A stretch of 64,000 bases of DNA from Verrucomicrobiaceae bacterium. GTDB lineage: Bacteria; Verrucomicrobiota; Verrucomicrobiia; Verrucomicrobiales; Verrucomicrobiaceae. The translations under genes were made by a program, and so were the position numbers. The stretch is from the NCBI GenBank assembly GCA_019694165.1, contig JAIBCL010000017.1, forward strand, positions 89,920 to 153,919, given 5' to 3'. Below are positions 44,067 through 52,813 of the stretch, one piece after another. A model generated the notes under the pieces. It saw only the letters and a program-made list of their open reading frames with translations, was not told the DNA's origin and did not search any database. Numbering within the stretch: the first letter of the stretch is position 1; every line of letters begins with the position of its first letter.

Positions 44067-45458
44067 TTACGCCTCCAGTTCGTACTCGCGCTCCTTCGTG
44101 ATTCCGGGGCGCGGAACGGGATATTTGCCGTTCTTATCGGCGCGCAGTGGCGCGGGACTCTCGAGCGTGAGCTTGTCCACATCGGGCGCGAACTCGTGCG
44201 GGCAGTTCAGCATCTGGTCATAGGTGATGATCTGGCCGGTGTGCGCGGCCATGCGGCCCATGCAGGTGACGAGACTCGACTTCGCGGCGCGCTCGACTTC
44301 GGAGTACGGCTTGTCGTTGACGATGGCATTGATGAGGTCCTGCCACTCGACGTCGTACGGATTCGGCTCCTGCTTTGGAGCGCGCCAGATGACGTTTTCG
44401 GCCGTCTTCGCCTGACCTTTGAAGGTCATGGCCTTCGAGGGGAAGTGCCCGGCAGTCGAGACGATGGCCCAGCCTTTGCTGCCGTGGACGTAGGTGGCGA
44501 ATTCGTTGTGCGTGCCCACGGCATTGCGGCCTTCGAGGTAGAACTTCGTTCCGTCGCGATAGGTGTACTCGACGGAGTAGTGGTCGAAGTTTTGGTCGAT
44601 GTAGTCGCCACGATCGGTGCGACCGCCGCTGGCTTTGGCTTCGACCGGCCAGTCGTTCTTCATCCAGCAGGCTTCGTCGATATTGTGGATGAAAAAGTCG
44701 CTGAAGCAGCCGCCGCTGGCCCAGAGGAAGGAGTGGAAATTCTTGATCTGCCATAGCAGTTCGCTCGGTTCCGTCTTCGGATCACGCGGCTTCGTGAAGC
44801 AGGATCCCACCGGACCCTGCATGCGGTAGGCGCGCTCCAGAATGATGTCACCGATCTCGCCGTCCTGAATGCGCTTGAAGAGTTCGTTGCGGCTCGGGCA
44901 GTGGCGGCACATGAGGCCGACGGCCACCTTCATGTTCTTTCTCTTGGCCTGCTCACCAAGTTCGAGCATGCGCTTGCCAGTCGGGCCATCGACGCAAATG
45001 GGCTTCTCCATGAAGACGTTCACACCCTTCTCGATGGCGTACTTGAAATGCACCCAGCGGAACGCCGGCGGTGTGGCGATCACGACCACGTCGCCCGTGC
45101 CGGGGCGCAGGGAATCGATGGCGTGCTTGTAGGCATCGAAGCCGATGAACCGCGAGTCCGCCGAGACGGAAAACCGGTCAGGGTGCTTCTGGGACAAGGC
45201 GTTGAAGCTGCTCTCCTGCCGGTTGTCCAGCACATCGGCCATGGCGACGAGCTTGGTGGCCTGCTTGACGCCCATCGAATTGCTTGCGGCACCGGTTCCG
45301 CGCCCGCCACAACCCACCAGTGCCACGCGGATCGTGCTGTCTCCCTCCGCATGGACATGCGGCAGCGAAATGCCGGCCAGGGCAGAGAGTCCGGCGGTGG
45401 CTTTGGTCGTCGTTTTCAGAAAATCGCGGCGTGAAGTGGCGGTGAGGTTAGGGTCCAT
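44067..45458 (-). CDS. Gfo/Idh/MocA family oxidoreductase, Tat-exported
   Basis: Protein of 463 aa with a strong twin-arginine signal, SRRDFLKTTTKATAGLSALAG. Rossmann domain: VALVGCGGRGTGAASNSMG, VAMADVLDNRQES, VVIATPPAFRWVHFKYAIEKGVNVFMEKPICVDG with the canonical EKP lysine. The C-terminal domain includes CRHCPSRNELFKRIQDGEIGDI, then WASGGCFSDFFIHNIDEACWMKNDWP (His/Asp active-site region). It likely acts on a sugar or polyol derivative outside the cytoplasm or carries its cofactor across by Tat. First gene of the minus-strand run that leads into DUF1501 and possibly GH10 and dxr. The leader CCCAACGAAC precedes ATG. Confidence 0.93.
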   Translation of the reverse strand: MDPNLTATSRRDFLKTTTKATAGLSALAGISLPHVHAEGDSTIRVALVGCGGRGTGAASNSMGVKQATKLVAMADVLDNRQESSFNALSQKHPDRFSVSADSRFIGFDAYKHAIDSLRPGTGDVVVIATPPAFRWVHFKYAIEKGVNVFMEKPICVDGPTGKRMLELGEQAKRKNMKVAVGLMCRHCPSRNELFKRIQDGEIGDIILERAYRMQGPVGSCFTKPRDPKTEPSELLWQIKNFHSFLWASGGCFSDFFIHNIDEACWMKNDWPVEAKASGGRTDRGDYIDQNFDHYSVEYTYRDGTKFYLEGRNAVGTHNEFATYVHGSKGWAIVSTAGHFPSKAMTFKGQAKTAENVIWRAPKQEPNPYDVEWQDLINAIVNDKPYSEVERAAKSSLVTCMGRMAAHTGQIITYDQMLNCPHEFAPDVDKLTLESPAPLRADKNGKYPVPRPGITKEREYELEA

Positions 45459-45802
45459 GTTCGTTGGGTGATGTTTCGCGGCAGATTACGAAGCCGTTCG
45501 ATTCCAAATTGCAGCCTTTACGCCACGGTAATTGCTCGCTCGCGCGCTCGGGCTGATTTCGAAGTGGTCGGCAGCCACCCGTGGCAGAGGCAGGGGTGAG
45601 ATCGCCTCCACCGCCGGAAGCTCGCAGTCGCTCAAATGGGCCGGGCGGACACCTCAAGTCTCGTTCTAGGGCCGGCCGGTCCACTACCCTTCTCCCCGAA
45701 GGCTGGGACTGGTTGGAATCGAGGGAAGCCCGGCAGTCTGCACCCACCAACTGTGCAATGGTTGGAAAATTCCGTAAAAGTTAGGCAAACAAAACAATCT
45801 CC
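45459..45802. other. Divergent intergenic region upstream of the secretion operon
   Basis: Together with the promoter entry this is a 392-nt gap between two divergent genes. The first 300 bases are GC-rich, with a GGCCGGCCGG palindrome near 45672 and no plausible gene; a minus-strand frame of 100 codons (45448-45750) has the look of translated repeat DNA. GC content drops sharply after about 45750, toward the gspD promoter. No operator for a known regulator was recognised. Confidence 0.45.
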
Positions 45803-45830
45803 TTGCCTTTGAAGTTCTGAAAATTATAAT
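45803..45830 (+). promoter_or_regulatory. Sigma70-type promoter of the type II secretion operon
   Basis: TTGCCT at 45803-45808, a 16-nt spacer, and a perfect TATAAT at 45825-45830, in the most AT-rich stretch of the region. Expected start of transcription is about 45837, only 14 nt before the first ATG of gspD (45851), leaving no room for an SD sequence. It is the only strong promoter match seen for the twelve-gene operon. Confidence 0.65.
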
Positions 45831-45850
45831 AATTGCCAAATAATCCGCGT

Positions 45851-48406
45851 ATGATGCCTCTTCCTATTCTCTCCGAAGCCCGGCCACTCCGGTCTCTGGT
45901 CGCCGGCTTGGTCTGCCTCACCGTCTTTGGACCGGAAGCGGGCATCGCCCAAGCGCCGCCGATGAAACCGGGCCAGCCGGTGGGTGGCGTGGATGCCCTG
46001 GCGGGGCCGATGGATGACAACGCGATGATCAAGATCAACTTCACCAACACTCCGGTGCAGGCGATTGTGCCACTCTATGAACGGCTGACCGGCAAGAAGA
46101 TCATCACCGACTCCGCACTCACCGGCGAGTCAATGCGCATAAATGCGCTGAACCCACTCCCGAAAAAGAAGGCCATCTCCTTCATCGAAGCCTCGCTGCT
46201 TCTCAATGGTTACGCGATCATCCCGGTGGACAAGGACACCGTCAAGCTGCTGCACCACTCTGGCGGCAAGAGTCCGGGGGCGGAGAATCTGCCGGTGTTC
46301 AATTCCATCAACGACCTGCCCGAGGGTGAGCAGATCGTCCACTTTGTGATGCCTCTCCAGCACATCTCACCCGACGAAGCGTCAAAGGCGTTTCAGGCCG
46401 TGATCAAGCTGCACTCCTATGGCGTGATCACGCCGGTGGTGAACGCCGCCGCGCTCATCATCACGGAGAACTCCGCCACCATCCGCAGCATCTTCGAGAT
46501 CGCGCAGATCATCGACGTGCCTCCGGCCGACATCGCCAACGAAATGATCAAGCTCGAGCGCTCCGACGCCGAGAGCATCGCGGAGATCCTCAACGACATC
46601 TACGGTGACAAGGAGAAGGACAAGACCAGCACAACCTCGCAGCGCCAGCAGAATCAGCAAAATCCCCAGGCCGTCCCCAACACACCGGGGCAGCCCGCAG
46701 CGCCTAATTCACGAAGCCCTGCTGGCGGTGCCAACGGTGGCGTGTCCACTTCGGACACCAACCCGAGCGTCGCGAAAGTGAAGATCATCCCCTACCGCCG
46801 GACAAACCAGCTCCTCGTCATCGCCCGGCCCGTCGATATCACCGCCATCAAGGCGCTCGTCGCCAAGCTCGACCAGCAGGCCGACGACGCCACCTTTCTC
46901 AAGACCAAGCTGAAGTACATGCCCGTCGGCGACTTCCTCTCCGTCGCCTACAAGGCGCTCGCCAAGGACACCGACATTCAATCCGACAGCGGCGGCCCAA
47001 CGGGCAGCAGCCGCGGCCCCAAGCTCAGCGGCAGCTCCAGCACGCCGAGCACACAGGCCCGCAATACCGGCAGCTACAACGGTTCCACCACCGCACAACA
47101 GTCCCCGTTCAACTCTCCGTTCGGCGGCAGCACAAGCTTCGGCAACCAGGGCGGCATGTTCGGCGGCGCGACGCGCAGCGTGCTCAGTGATCCCGACCAC
47201 TTCTCCACGCCGGATTCTGTCATCGTCGGCAAGACGCTCCTCATCGCCGACCCGCAGTCAAACAGCCTCATCGTCTCCGGCTCGCCCGAGCACATCAACA
47301 CCATCCAGAAGCTCATCCATGAGATGGACACGCGCCCGCAGCAAATCTACATCAACACGGTCATCGGCCAGCTTAACCTCGGCGCAGACTACGAATACGG
47401 CTTCGACTTCCTCAAGCTGCTCGACAACTTCACCCTGCGTCAGGTCAAGGAAGTCACCGTTGATTCGACCTCCACGAGCACCACCACCACGGGCAGCGGC
47501 ACCACGTCCACCACCACGACCGCCGGCACCACCACGGCCACCGGCACCACCGGCACGAGCACGGACACCACCACGACCGGAACGACCGCCGGCACCACGA
47601 CCAATCCGCTCACCCAGCTCACCGCAGGCACCGCCGGCGTCCTCGAAACCTCGCTAAATCTCAACAAGTTCAACTTCAACCAGCTCAACCTCTACGGCCA
47701 GATCGGCAACTTGGGCCAGTACCTGCGCCTGATCGACCAGGACAAGAACTTCAAGGTGCTCTCCCGCCCCAGTGTCTATGCCCGCAACAACACCAAGGCC
47801 GTCATCTCCTCAGGCCAGCGCATCGCCGTGCCCACCAACATTCTCTCCAATGGCGCGAGCGTCAGCGGCGGCATCGCCTCCACCAGCGCCAGCATCGACT
47901 ACCGCGACGTGGTGCTGAAGCTCGAGGTCATACCGCTCATCAACTCCGATGACGAGGTCACGCTCAAAATCTCCCAGCTGAATGACAACATCGTGGGCAC
48001 GCAGATCATCTCGAACAACACAATCCCGACCATCGGCACGCAGGAACTGAACACCGAGATCACCGTGAAGAGCGGCCAGACCGTAGTGCTCGGCGGTCTC
48101 ATCACGGAAAAAGACGGCAAGAACGGCAACGGCGTCCTTTTCCTGCGCAGAATCCCCCTCATCGGCAGTCTCTTCGGCACCACGACCAAGAACCGCAGCC
48201 GCGAAGAACTGCTCATCTTCATCCAGCCGCAGATCATCAAGCAAGCCGACCCGCTCGACAAACCGAACGACTTCGAGATGGGCCGCACGCGCGTGCTCGA
48301 GGAGACGCTCCGCTTCAATGCGCCGAAGCAACTGCCCCCTTCCCAGTCGCTCAAAGACCCGTCGGCACGCAAGCCCGTGTCGGCGTCTCCGCTCAAAAGA
48401 AAATAA
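45851..48406 (+). CDS. gspD: Type II secretion outer-membrane secretin GspD
   Basis: Outer-membrane channel subunit of 851 aa. The ATG at 45851 (or 45854) is chosen, as it gives a signal peptide ([15 protein letters not shown]); a TTG at 45833 lies in the -10 region. N0 domain from about residue 58 ([21 protein letters not shown]), then N1-N3 repeats ([67 protein letters not shown]). The secretin core ends with [16 protein letters not shown] and [25 protein letters not shown]. Two low-complexity inserts stand out: Gln/Asn/Pro-rich near 265-290 and an almost pure Thr/Gly/Ser run near 537-587. First gene of the operon. Confidence 0.96.
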   Translation: MMPLPILSEARPLRSLVAGLVCLTVFGPEAGIAQAPPMKPGQPVGGVDALAGPMDDNAMIKINFTNTPVQAIVPLYERLTGKKIITDSALTGESMRINALNPLPKKKAISFIEASLLLNGYAIIPVDKDTVKLLHHSGGKSPGAENLPVFNSINDLPEGEQIVHFVMPLQHISPDEASKAFQAVIKLHSYGVITPVVNAAALIITENSATIRSIFEIAQIIDVPPADIANEMIKLERSDAESIAEILNDIYGDKEKDKTSTTSQRQQNQQNPQAVPNTPGQPAAPNSRSPAGGANGGVSTSDTNPSVAKVKIIPYRRTNQLLVIARPVDITAIKALVAKLDQQADDATFLKTKLKYMPVGDFLSVAYKALAKDTDIQSDSGGPTGSSRGPKLSGSSSTPSTQARNTGSYNGSTTAQQSPFNSPFGGSTSFGNQGGMFGGATRSVLSDPDHFSTPDSVIVGKTLLIADPQSNSLIVSGSPEHINTIQKLIHEMDTRPQQIYINTVIGQLNLGADYEYGFDFLKLLDNFTLRQVKEVTVDSTSTSTTTTGSGTTSTTTTAGTTTATGTTGTSTDTTTTGTTAGTTTNPLTQLTAGTAGVLETSLNLNKFNFNQLNLYGQIGNLGQYLRLIDQDKNFKVLSRPSVYARNNTKAVISSGQRIAVPTNILSNGASVSGGIASTSASIDYRDVVLKLEVIPLINSDDEVTLKISQLNDNIVGTQIISNNTIPTIGTQELNTEITVKSGQTVVLGGLITEKDGKNGNGVLFLRRIPLIGSLFGTTTKNRSREELLIFIQPQIIKQADPLDKPNDFEMGRTRVLEETLRFNAPKQLPPSQSLKDPSARKPVSASPLKRK

Positions 48407-48425
48407 ACCCGCCGCCCCGCACGCT

Positions 48426-48632
48426 ATGACTCATCACATGCCAGTCCCCCAGGCGCATCCGATCCAGCCGTATGCGCAGGCTCTTGAAAAAGAGCACCAG
48501 GAAGCGCTCGTCGGCGGACGGCCTCAGTCCCTCGTCGGCCTGCTGGCGAATCAGGCCCGCGCATCCGCGCAGACCGGTCGTGTCGTCATCGTACGGCACG
48601 CCGGGCCGGCGGAACCATTCCGCTCGCAGTGA
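48426..48632 (+). CDS. Possible small protein between gspD and gspE
   Basis: Frame of 68 codons that starts 20 nt after the gspD stop and ends 43 nt before gspE. The product (MTHHMPVPQAHPIQPYAQAL, later EKEHQEALVGGRPQSLVGLL) is soluble and partly helical, with no signal or membrane segment, and is not a GspC. Position in the operon and even composition argue for a real gene; lack of any known family argues against. Confidence 0.42.
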   Translation: MTHHMPVPQAHPIQPYAQALEKEHQEALVGGRPQSLVGLLANQARASAQTGRVVIVRHAGPAEPFRSQ

Positions 48633-48674
48633 TCCATCGCCCCCTCCACACACCACTCCTCTCTCCCCACCCCA

Positions 48675-50483
48675 ATGTTGAATCTCGTCGATCAAGTCCT
48701 TCGTGAAGCCGGATGCGCGGACAATGCCGCCGTCGCACAGGCCATTGAGGAGGCGTGCTACAACCAGACTTCGTTCGTCGATGCGGTGCTGGATTGCGAA
48801 GGCGTACGCGAGCGGGATTTCCTCGTCGCCCTTGCAAAGGCGCTGAATCTTCCGTGGTGGGAGCCGAACGGTGACAAGCTCGCAGAGCCGGCCCTCCGCC
48901 GCCATCTTCCGGCGGAGATCGCGCTGCGGCATCGTTTGCTGCCCATCGCCATCGACGAGAAGAAGCAGGCTCCCATCGCGCCTGGCGAGCAGGCACCGCT
49001 CGAACAGCCCGACGACGAGAAGCCCGCTCTGCACGTCGCGACGTGCGATCCCCTGAATCTCGTCACGCGTCAGCGTGTCGCCGCGAGCGTGTTGCATCCC
49101 GTCGTGTGGCACGTCGGCCAGCGCACCCGGATCGTCGAGGGACTGCAGAAGCTCTACGGCCTCGGTGCCGACACCTTCGAGAAGATTCTGCGCGGTCGCG
49201 CCGAGTGGGGCGGAGAAGACATCACGGATGAGGTCACTGTGCTTGACGAGCCGGAGGATGAAGAAGCATCCGTCGTCCGCTTTGTGAACCAGATCATCCG
49301 GCGCGGGCTCGAGCAGCGCGCGACGGACATTCACGTCGAGCCGCAGCAGGATCGACTGCGCATCCGCTACCGCATCGACGGCCGCCTCGAAGAGCTGCCT
49401 GTGCCGGAGAACATCAAATCACTCCAGGCATCCGTCATCGCACGCCTCAAGATCATGGCGCGCCTCGACATCGCCGAGAAGCGTCTGCCGCAGGACGGGC
49501 GCATCAATTTGGAAATGGACGGCTCGCCCATCGACGTGCGCGTCGCCACCATTCCATCCGTCGAAGGCGAGAGCGTCAGCCTCCGTCTCCTCGGCCAGCA
49601 GCAGGTCACGCTCGGCACGCTGGGCTTCACCGACACGATTCGTCCGGTGATCGATGAACTCTTGAAGCTGCCCAACGGCATCATCCTCATCACGGGGCCG
49701 ACGGGTTCCGGGAAGTCCACCACGCTCTACGCATTCCTCGGGCAGCTCAACCAGACGCATCGACGCATCGTCACGATCGAAGATCCGGTTGAGTACAAAC
49801 TGCCCGGCGCGGTGCAAATCGCGGTGAAGCCCGAGATCGGCCTCACCTTCGCCACCGGTCTGCGGAGCATTCTGCGCGGCGACCCGAACGTCGTGATGGT
49901 CGGCGAAATGCGCGACCTCGAGACCACCGAGATCGCCGTGCGCGCCGCGCTCACGGGTCACCTGGTGTTCTCCACGCTGCACACGAACGATGCCATCGGC
50001 GGCATCACACGTCTTGTGGATATGGGCGTCGAGCCATTCCTGGTTTCCAGCGCCGTGCGCGCCTTCTTTGCGCAACGCCTGGTGCGCAAGCTCTGCCCCG
50101 TATGCCGTGCTCCCGCAGACATCGAGACCGACTATCTTGAATCCATCGGCTTCCCGATGAGCGCGCCGGGCCAGCTCATGCGCGCCGTCGGTTGTGAAGC
50201 CTGCCGAGGCTCCGGCTATCAGGGTCGCCTCTCCATTTACGAAGTCGTCATCGTCACACAGGCGCTCCAGCATCTCATCAATTCCCGCGCGCATCCCGCC
50301 GAGTTCTTCAAGCAGGCCATCAAGGACGGCTACGTGCCCATGCGCGGCTACGGCTTCCAAAAGGCACTCGCCGGTGAAACGACCATCGAAGAAGTCCTCT
50401 CCGTCACCGCCGCCGAGCGTGACTTCAACGACACGCCCTCGACTCCTTCGCCGAAGTCTCGTCCCCAACTCGTCGCAGCCTGA
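48675..50483 (+). CDS. gspE: Type II secretion ATPase GspE
   Basis: Cytoplasmic motor ATPase of 602 aa. N-terminal GspE/PilB-type N1 domain (about 1-155: LREAGCADNAAVAQAIEEA, FLVALAKALNLPWW), then the catalytic part from about 195: VVRFVNQIIRRGLEQRATDIHVEP, Walker A GPTGSGKST, Asp box IVTIEDPVEY, Walker B VVMVGEMRD (most relatives have GEIRD), His box STLHTNDAIGGITRL. A four-Cys zinc site follows (CPVC and CEAC in the last quarter). It energises assembly of the pseudopilus with GspF and GspL. The leader is pyrimidine-rich with no SD. Confidence 0.96.
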   Translation: MLNLVDQVLREAGCADNAAVAQAIEEACYNQTSFVDAVLDCEGVRERDFLVALAKALNLPWWEPNGDKLAEPALRRHLPAEIALRHRLLPIAIDEKKQAPIAPGEQAPLEQPDDEKPALHVATCDPLNLVTRQRVAASVLHPVVWHVGQRTRIVEGLQKLYGLGADTFEKILRGRAEWGGEDITDEVTVLDEPEDEEASVVRFVNQIIRRGLEQRATDIHVEPQQDRLRIRYRIDGRLEELPVPENIKSLQASVIARLKIMARLDIAEKRLPQDGRINLEMDGSPIDVRVATIPSVEGESVSLRLLGQQQVTLGTLGFTDTIRPVIDELLKLPNGIILITGPTGSGKSTTLYAFLGQLNQTHRRIVTIEDPVEYKLPGAVQIAVKPEIGLTFATGLRSILRGDPNVVMVGEMRDLETTEIAVRAALTGHLVFSTLHTNDAIGGITRLVDMGVEPFLVSSAVRAFFAQRLVRKLCPVCRAPADIETDYLESIGFPMSAPGQLMRAVGCEACRGSGYQGRLSIYEVVIVTQALQHLINSRAHPAEFFKQAIKDGYVPMRGYGFQKALAGETTIEEVLSVTAAERDFNDTPSTPSPKSRPQLVAA

Positions 50484-50485
50484 AC

Positions 50486-50513
50486 CTGATCTCTGACTTC
50501 TGACCCCTGATCT
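50486..50513. repeat. Heptad tandem repeat CTGAYYT in the gspE-gspF spacer
   Basis: Four contiguous 7-nt units: CTGATCT, CTGACTT, CTGACCC, CTGATCT. They fill the 38-nt spacer between the gspE stop (50483) and the gspF ATG (50522), so the ribosome-binding region of gspF is made of repeat DNA. Confidence 0.85.
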
Positions 50514-50521
50514 CTTCCCCG

Positions 50522-51790
50522 ATGCCCAGCTTCACCTATAGCGCCCACGGCCCGGCCGGCATCGTCAGCGGAGAACTCTCCGCCGCTGACCGCGCCGAGG
50601 CATTTGCGCTTCTCGGGAAAAAGAAACTGCAGCCTTTTAAGCTGGAGCAGGGCAGTGCAGCCAAAGCCGTCGGACGCGTCGGACCTGTCCGACCCGGCAA
50701 AGCAAAAGTGTCCGACGCACCCGCCGATACAACCCCACCCACCGGCCCCATCAAACTCAAGCTCCCGCAGGTCGTGATGTTCACCGAGGAGCTCTCCGAC
50801 CTCCTCGCCGCCGGCATCCAGCTCGAGCCGGCGCTCGGCACGATGGAGCGTCGACGCGAACTCTCCGGCGTGAAGACGCTCGCCACCGTTCTGCGCTCGA
50901 AGATTCGCGATGGCATGAGCTTTTCCAAAGCCGTCGCATCAACATCGCCGAGCTTCGGCAGTCTCTTTTGCGCGTTGGCAGCCGCCGGCGAGGCGAGCGG
51001 ATCGCTGCCGGCGATTCTGAAACGCCAGGCCGCCTACTTGCGGTCGCTGCAAGCTCTGCGCGGAAAGGTGATGTTCGCGATGATCTATCCAGCGTTTCTC
51101 ATCGTCTCGGCGGTCGCGGTCACGCTGCTGTTCATCGTCTATCTAATCCCGAAGCTGACTGAACTCCTCGCCGAGACGGGCGGCGCGATGCCGATGGGCG
51201 CGACGATCATCTTGTTCATCAGCGGCATCTTCAAAAAGGTCTGGTGGCTGCTCGCGCTCGGCGGCTTCATCGGCTGGGGATCGTTCAAGGCATGGCTTGC
51301 CCGGCCGGAGTCGAAGATTCCGTGGGCGCGCTTCACGCTGAAGGTGCCGCTGTTCGGCCAGATTTTGAAGTCGCGCTTTTATGTCCAGTTCCTTGAGACG
51401 CTCTCGAATCTCATCGGCAGCGGCCTGCCCATGACGCACGCGCTGCAGCTCACGCAGCAGGCCACGGAGAACCCGTATCTCCGCCAGGAACTCACCGAAG
51501 TGATGACCCAGGTCTCCGAAGGCGTGTCACTTTCCCGTGCGCTCGATCGCAGCGGACATTTTCCGCCGCTGCTGCTCGACATGGTTTCAGTTGGCGAGCA
51601 GACCGGCAAGATCGCCGAATCGCTCTCAAAGGCAGCCGAGCGCTTCGACCGCGAGCTGGAGAAGACCGTGGACAAGATCAGCGCCATCATCCAGCCCGCC
51701 ATCATCTGCCTCATGGCCGGCATGGTCGGCGTCATGGCCTACCTGATGGTGTCCACGATTTTCCAGACCATCTCGGGCGTCGGCAAATGA
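50522..51790 (+). CDS. gspF: Type II secretion inner-membrane platform protein GspF
   Basis: Polytopic inner-membrane protein of 422 aa. The N-terminal FTYSAHGPAGIVSGELSAAD is standard for GspF/PilC. Two T2SSF cytoplasmic domains: the first with VMFTEELSDLLAAGIQLEPAL, FCALAAAGEASGSLPAILKR, the second with YVQFLETLSNLIGSGLPMTHAL and LLLDMVSVGEQTGKIAESL. Three hydrophobic segments, near residues 180-205, 225-250 and 395-415. An unusual linker at about 48-70 (VGRVGPVRPGKAKVSDA) is encoded by an inverted 9-nt repeat array listed separately. Confidence 0.95.
   Translation: MPSFTYSAHGPAGIVSGELSAADRAEAFALLGKKKLQPFKLEQGSAAKAVGRVGPVRPGKAKVSDAPADTTPPTGPIKLKLPQVVMFTEELSDLLAAGIQLEPALGTMERRRELSGVKTLATVLRSKIRDGMSFSKAVASTSPSFGSLFCALAAAGEASGSLPAILKRQAAYLRSLQALRGKVMFAMIYPAFLIVSAVAVTLLFIVYLIPKLTELLAETGGAMPMGATIILFISGIFKKVWWLLALGGFIGWGSFKAWLARPESKIPWARFTLKVPLFGQILKSRFYVQFLETLSNLIGSGLPMTHALQLTQQATENPYLRQELTEVMTQVSEGVSLSRALDRSGHFPPLLLDMVSVGEQTGKIAESLSKAAERFDRELEKTVDKISAIIQPAIICLMAGMVGVMAYLMVSTIFQTISGVGK
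50669..50716. repeat. Inverted nonad array GTCGGACnn / GTCCGACnn inside gspF
   Basis: GTCGGAC at 50669 and 50678 (9-nt period), then its reverse complement GTCCGAC at 50687 and 50710. The array is in frame in gspF and encodes the low-complexity linker between the N-terminal strand and the first T2SSF domain. Confidence 0.8.
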
Positions 51791-51835
51791 CGCCGGTCGC
51801 GATTTCCAATCCATCTCTTCAATCCAACAAACACC

Positions 51836-52288
51836 ATGAAACACACACTGCATAAATCCCGCCGCCAGATGAAGCACGCAGCTCGTCGCGGCTTCACGCT
51901 CGTCGAAATGATGCTCGTGCTCGGCATCATCGCGCTGCTCGTCGGCGCGGGCGCCGTCATGTTCACAGACGTGATGGGCACGGGCAAAAAAGGCCGCGCC
52001 AAGGCAGACATCAGCACTTACACATCCGCACTCCGCAGCTATGAAGCGCAGAGCTTGATCCTGCCGACGACTGAGCAGGGCCTCAATGCGCTCGTCGAGC
52101 GTCCGTCGGGCCGCGGGACACCGCAGAGCTGGAGCCCGGTGCTCAAGAAGTTGATGCTCGATCCGTGGGGCCACCCCTACAACTACCGCCGCCCCGGCTC
52201 GAAGGACAAAGGCGGCTTCGACCTCTTCTCCTCCGGTCCCGACGAACAGCCGGACACGGCGGATGACATTGGCAACTGGGACCTGTGA
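51836..52288 (+). CDS. gspG: Major pseudopilin GspG
   Basis: Main subunit of the type II secretion pseudopilus, 150 aa. Prepilin site ARRG|FTLVEMMLVLGIIALLVGAGAVMF with Glu5 present. The globular domain has the GspG pattern TYTSALRSYEAQSLILPTTEQGLNALV, LMLDPWGHPYNYRRPG, and the calcium-loop-like FDLFSSGPDEQPDTADDIGNW. Start at 51836, or 51869 if the leader is shorter. The leader CAACAAACACC before ATG has no SD. Needs a GspO peptidase encoded elsewhere. Confidence 0.96.
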   Translation: MKHTLHKSRRQMKHAARRGFTLVEMMLVLGIIALLVGAGAVMFTDVMGTGKKGRAKADISTYTSALRSYEAQSLILPTTEQGLNALVERPSGRGTPQSWSPVLKKLMLDPWGHPYNYRRPGSKDKGGFDLFSSGPDEQPDTADDIGNWDL

Positions 52289-52299
52289 GCATCGCATGA

Positions 52300-52406
52300 T
52301 GGAACATTGGAAGATTGGAATGCTGGAAGGATGAAAACCCATTCGAGAGTTCGATGCGCGATGGTGGAATCCCACGATTCCACTTTTCCAGCATTCCATC
52401 ATTCCT
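52300..52406. repeat. Inverted octad array (TGGAAnnn / nnnTTCCA) at gspH start
   Basis: The left arm at 52300-52331 has four 8-nt units: TGGAACAT, TGGAAGAT, TGGAATGC, TGGAAGGA. The right side holds a 7-bp hairpin GTGGAAT/ATTCCAC (52364-52383), then CTTTTCCA, GCATTCCA, TCATTCCT to 52406. GCATTCCA is the exact complement of the third left unit. The left arm is the gspH leader RNA; the right arm codes for part of its leader peptide. Confidence 0.82.
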
Positions 52407-52813
52407 CCGCGCTTCGTGCAGGCTTCACCCTCGTCGAAGTCATCGTCGCGCTCAGCATCGCCATGCTGCTCATCGGTGTGTCCGCGCTTTCGATCACAGC
52501 GGTGAACGATGAGGGCAAGTTGCGCCGCGAGGCCACACAGATCGAGATGACGGTGCGTGACTCGCTGATGAAAGCGGTTTCGGGTTACAATGCAGTGCAG
52601 CTCGATTTCGGATCATTCGGCGCGGTGCAGGTGCGACGCTACGGCGAAAAGGCGTTCCGCGCACCGAAGCCGGGAGAAAGCTGGGAGTTCAGTCCCACCG
52701 GTGTTTGCGAGCCGGTCGAGATCCGTGTCACGCGCGAAGAGGGCAGCATCGAGCTGGGATTCGATCCGCTCACCGGCTGCGCGCGGAAAAGAAACATCGT
52801 AGTGAATGGATGA
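52331..52813 (+). CDS. gspH: Minor pseudopilin GspH
   Basis: Pseudopilin of about 160 aa. Prepilin site RAG|FTLVEVIVALSIAMLLIGVSAL with Glu5. The globular part contains NDEGKLRREATQIEMTVRDSLMKAVSGY and a beta-rich end. It lacks strong family hallmarks, so the H label rests on size and order (G-H-I-J). Start candidates are 52331 and 52361; both give long leaders made of repeat-derived residues (ESHDSTFPAFHHSSAL). It overlaps gspI by 8 nt. Confidence 0.82.
   Translation: MKTHSRVRCAMVESHDSTFPAFHHSSALRAGFTLVEVIVALSIAMLLIGVSALSITAVNDEGKLRREATQIEMTVRDSLMKAVSGYNAVQLDFGSFGAVQVRRYGEKAFRAPKPGESWEFSPTGVCEPVEIRVTREEGSIELGFDPLTGCARKRNIVVNG

Noticed and set aside
45448..45750. 100-codon minus-strand ORF upstream of gspD
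   Set aside because: Low-complexity Gly/Arg/Pro product, overlaps the start of the Gfo/Idh/MocA gene, no start signal.
49903..49932. GspE Walker B reads GEMRD rather than GEIRD
   Set aside because: Conservative Met for Ile change next to intact catalytic Glu and Asp; unlikely to alter function.
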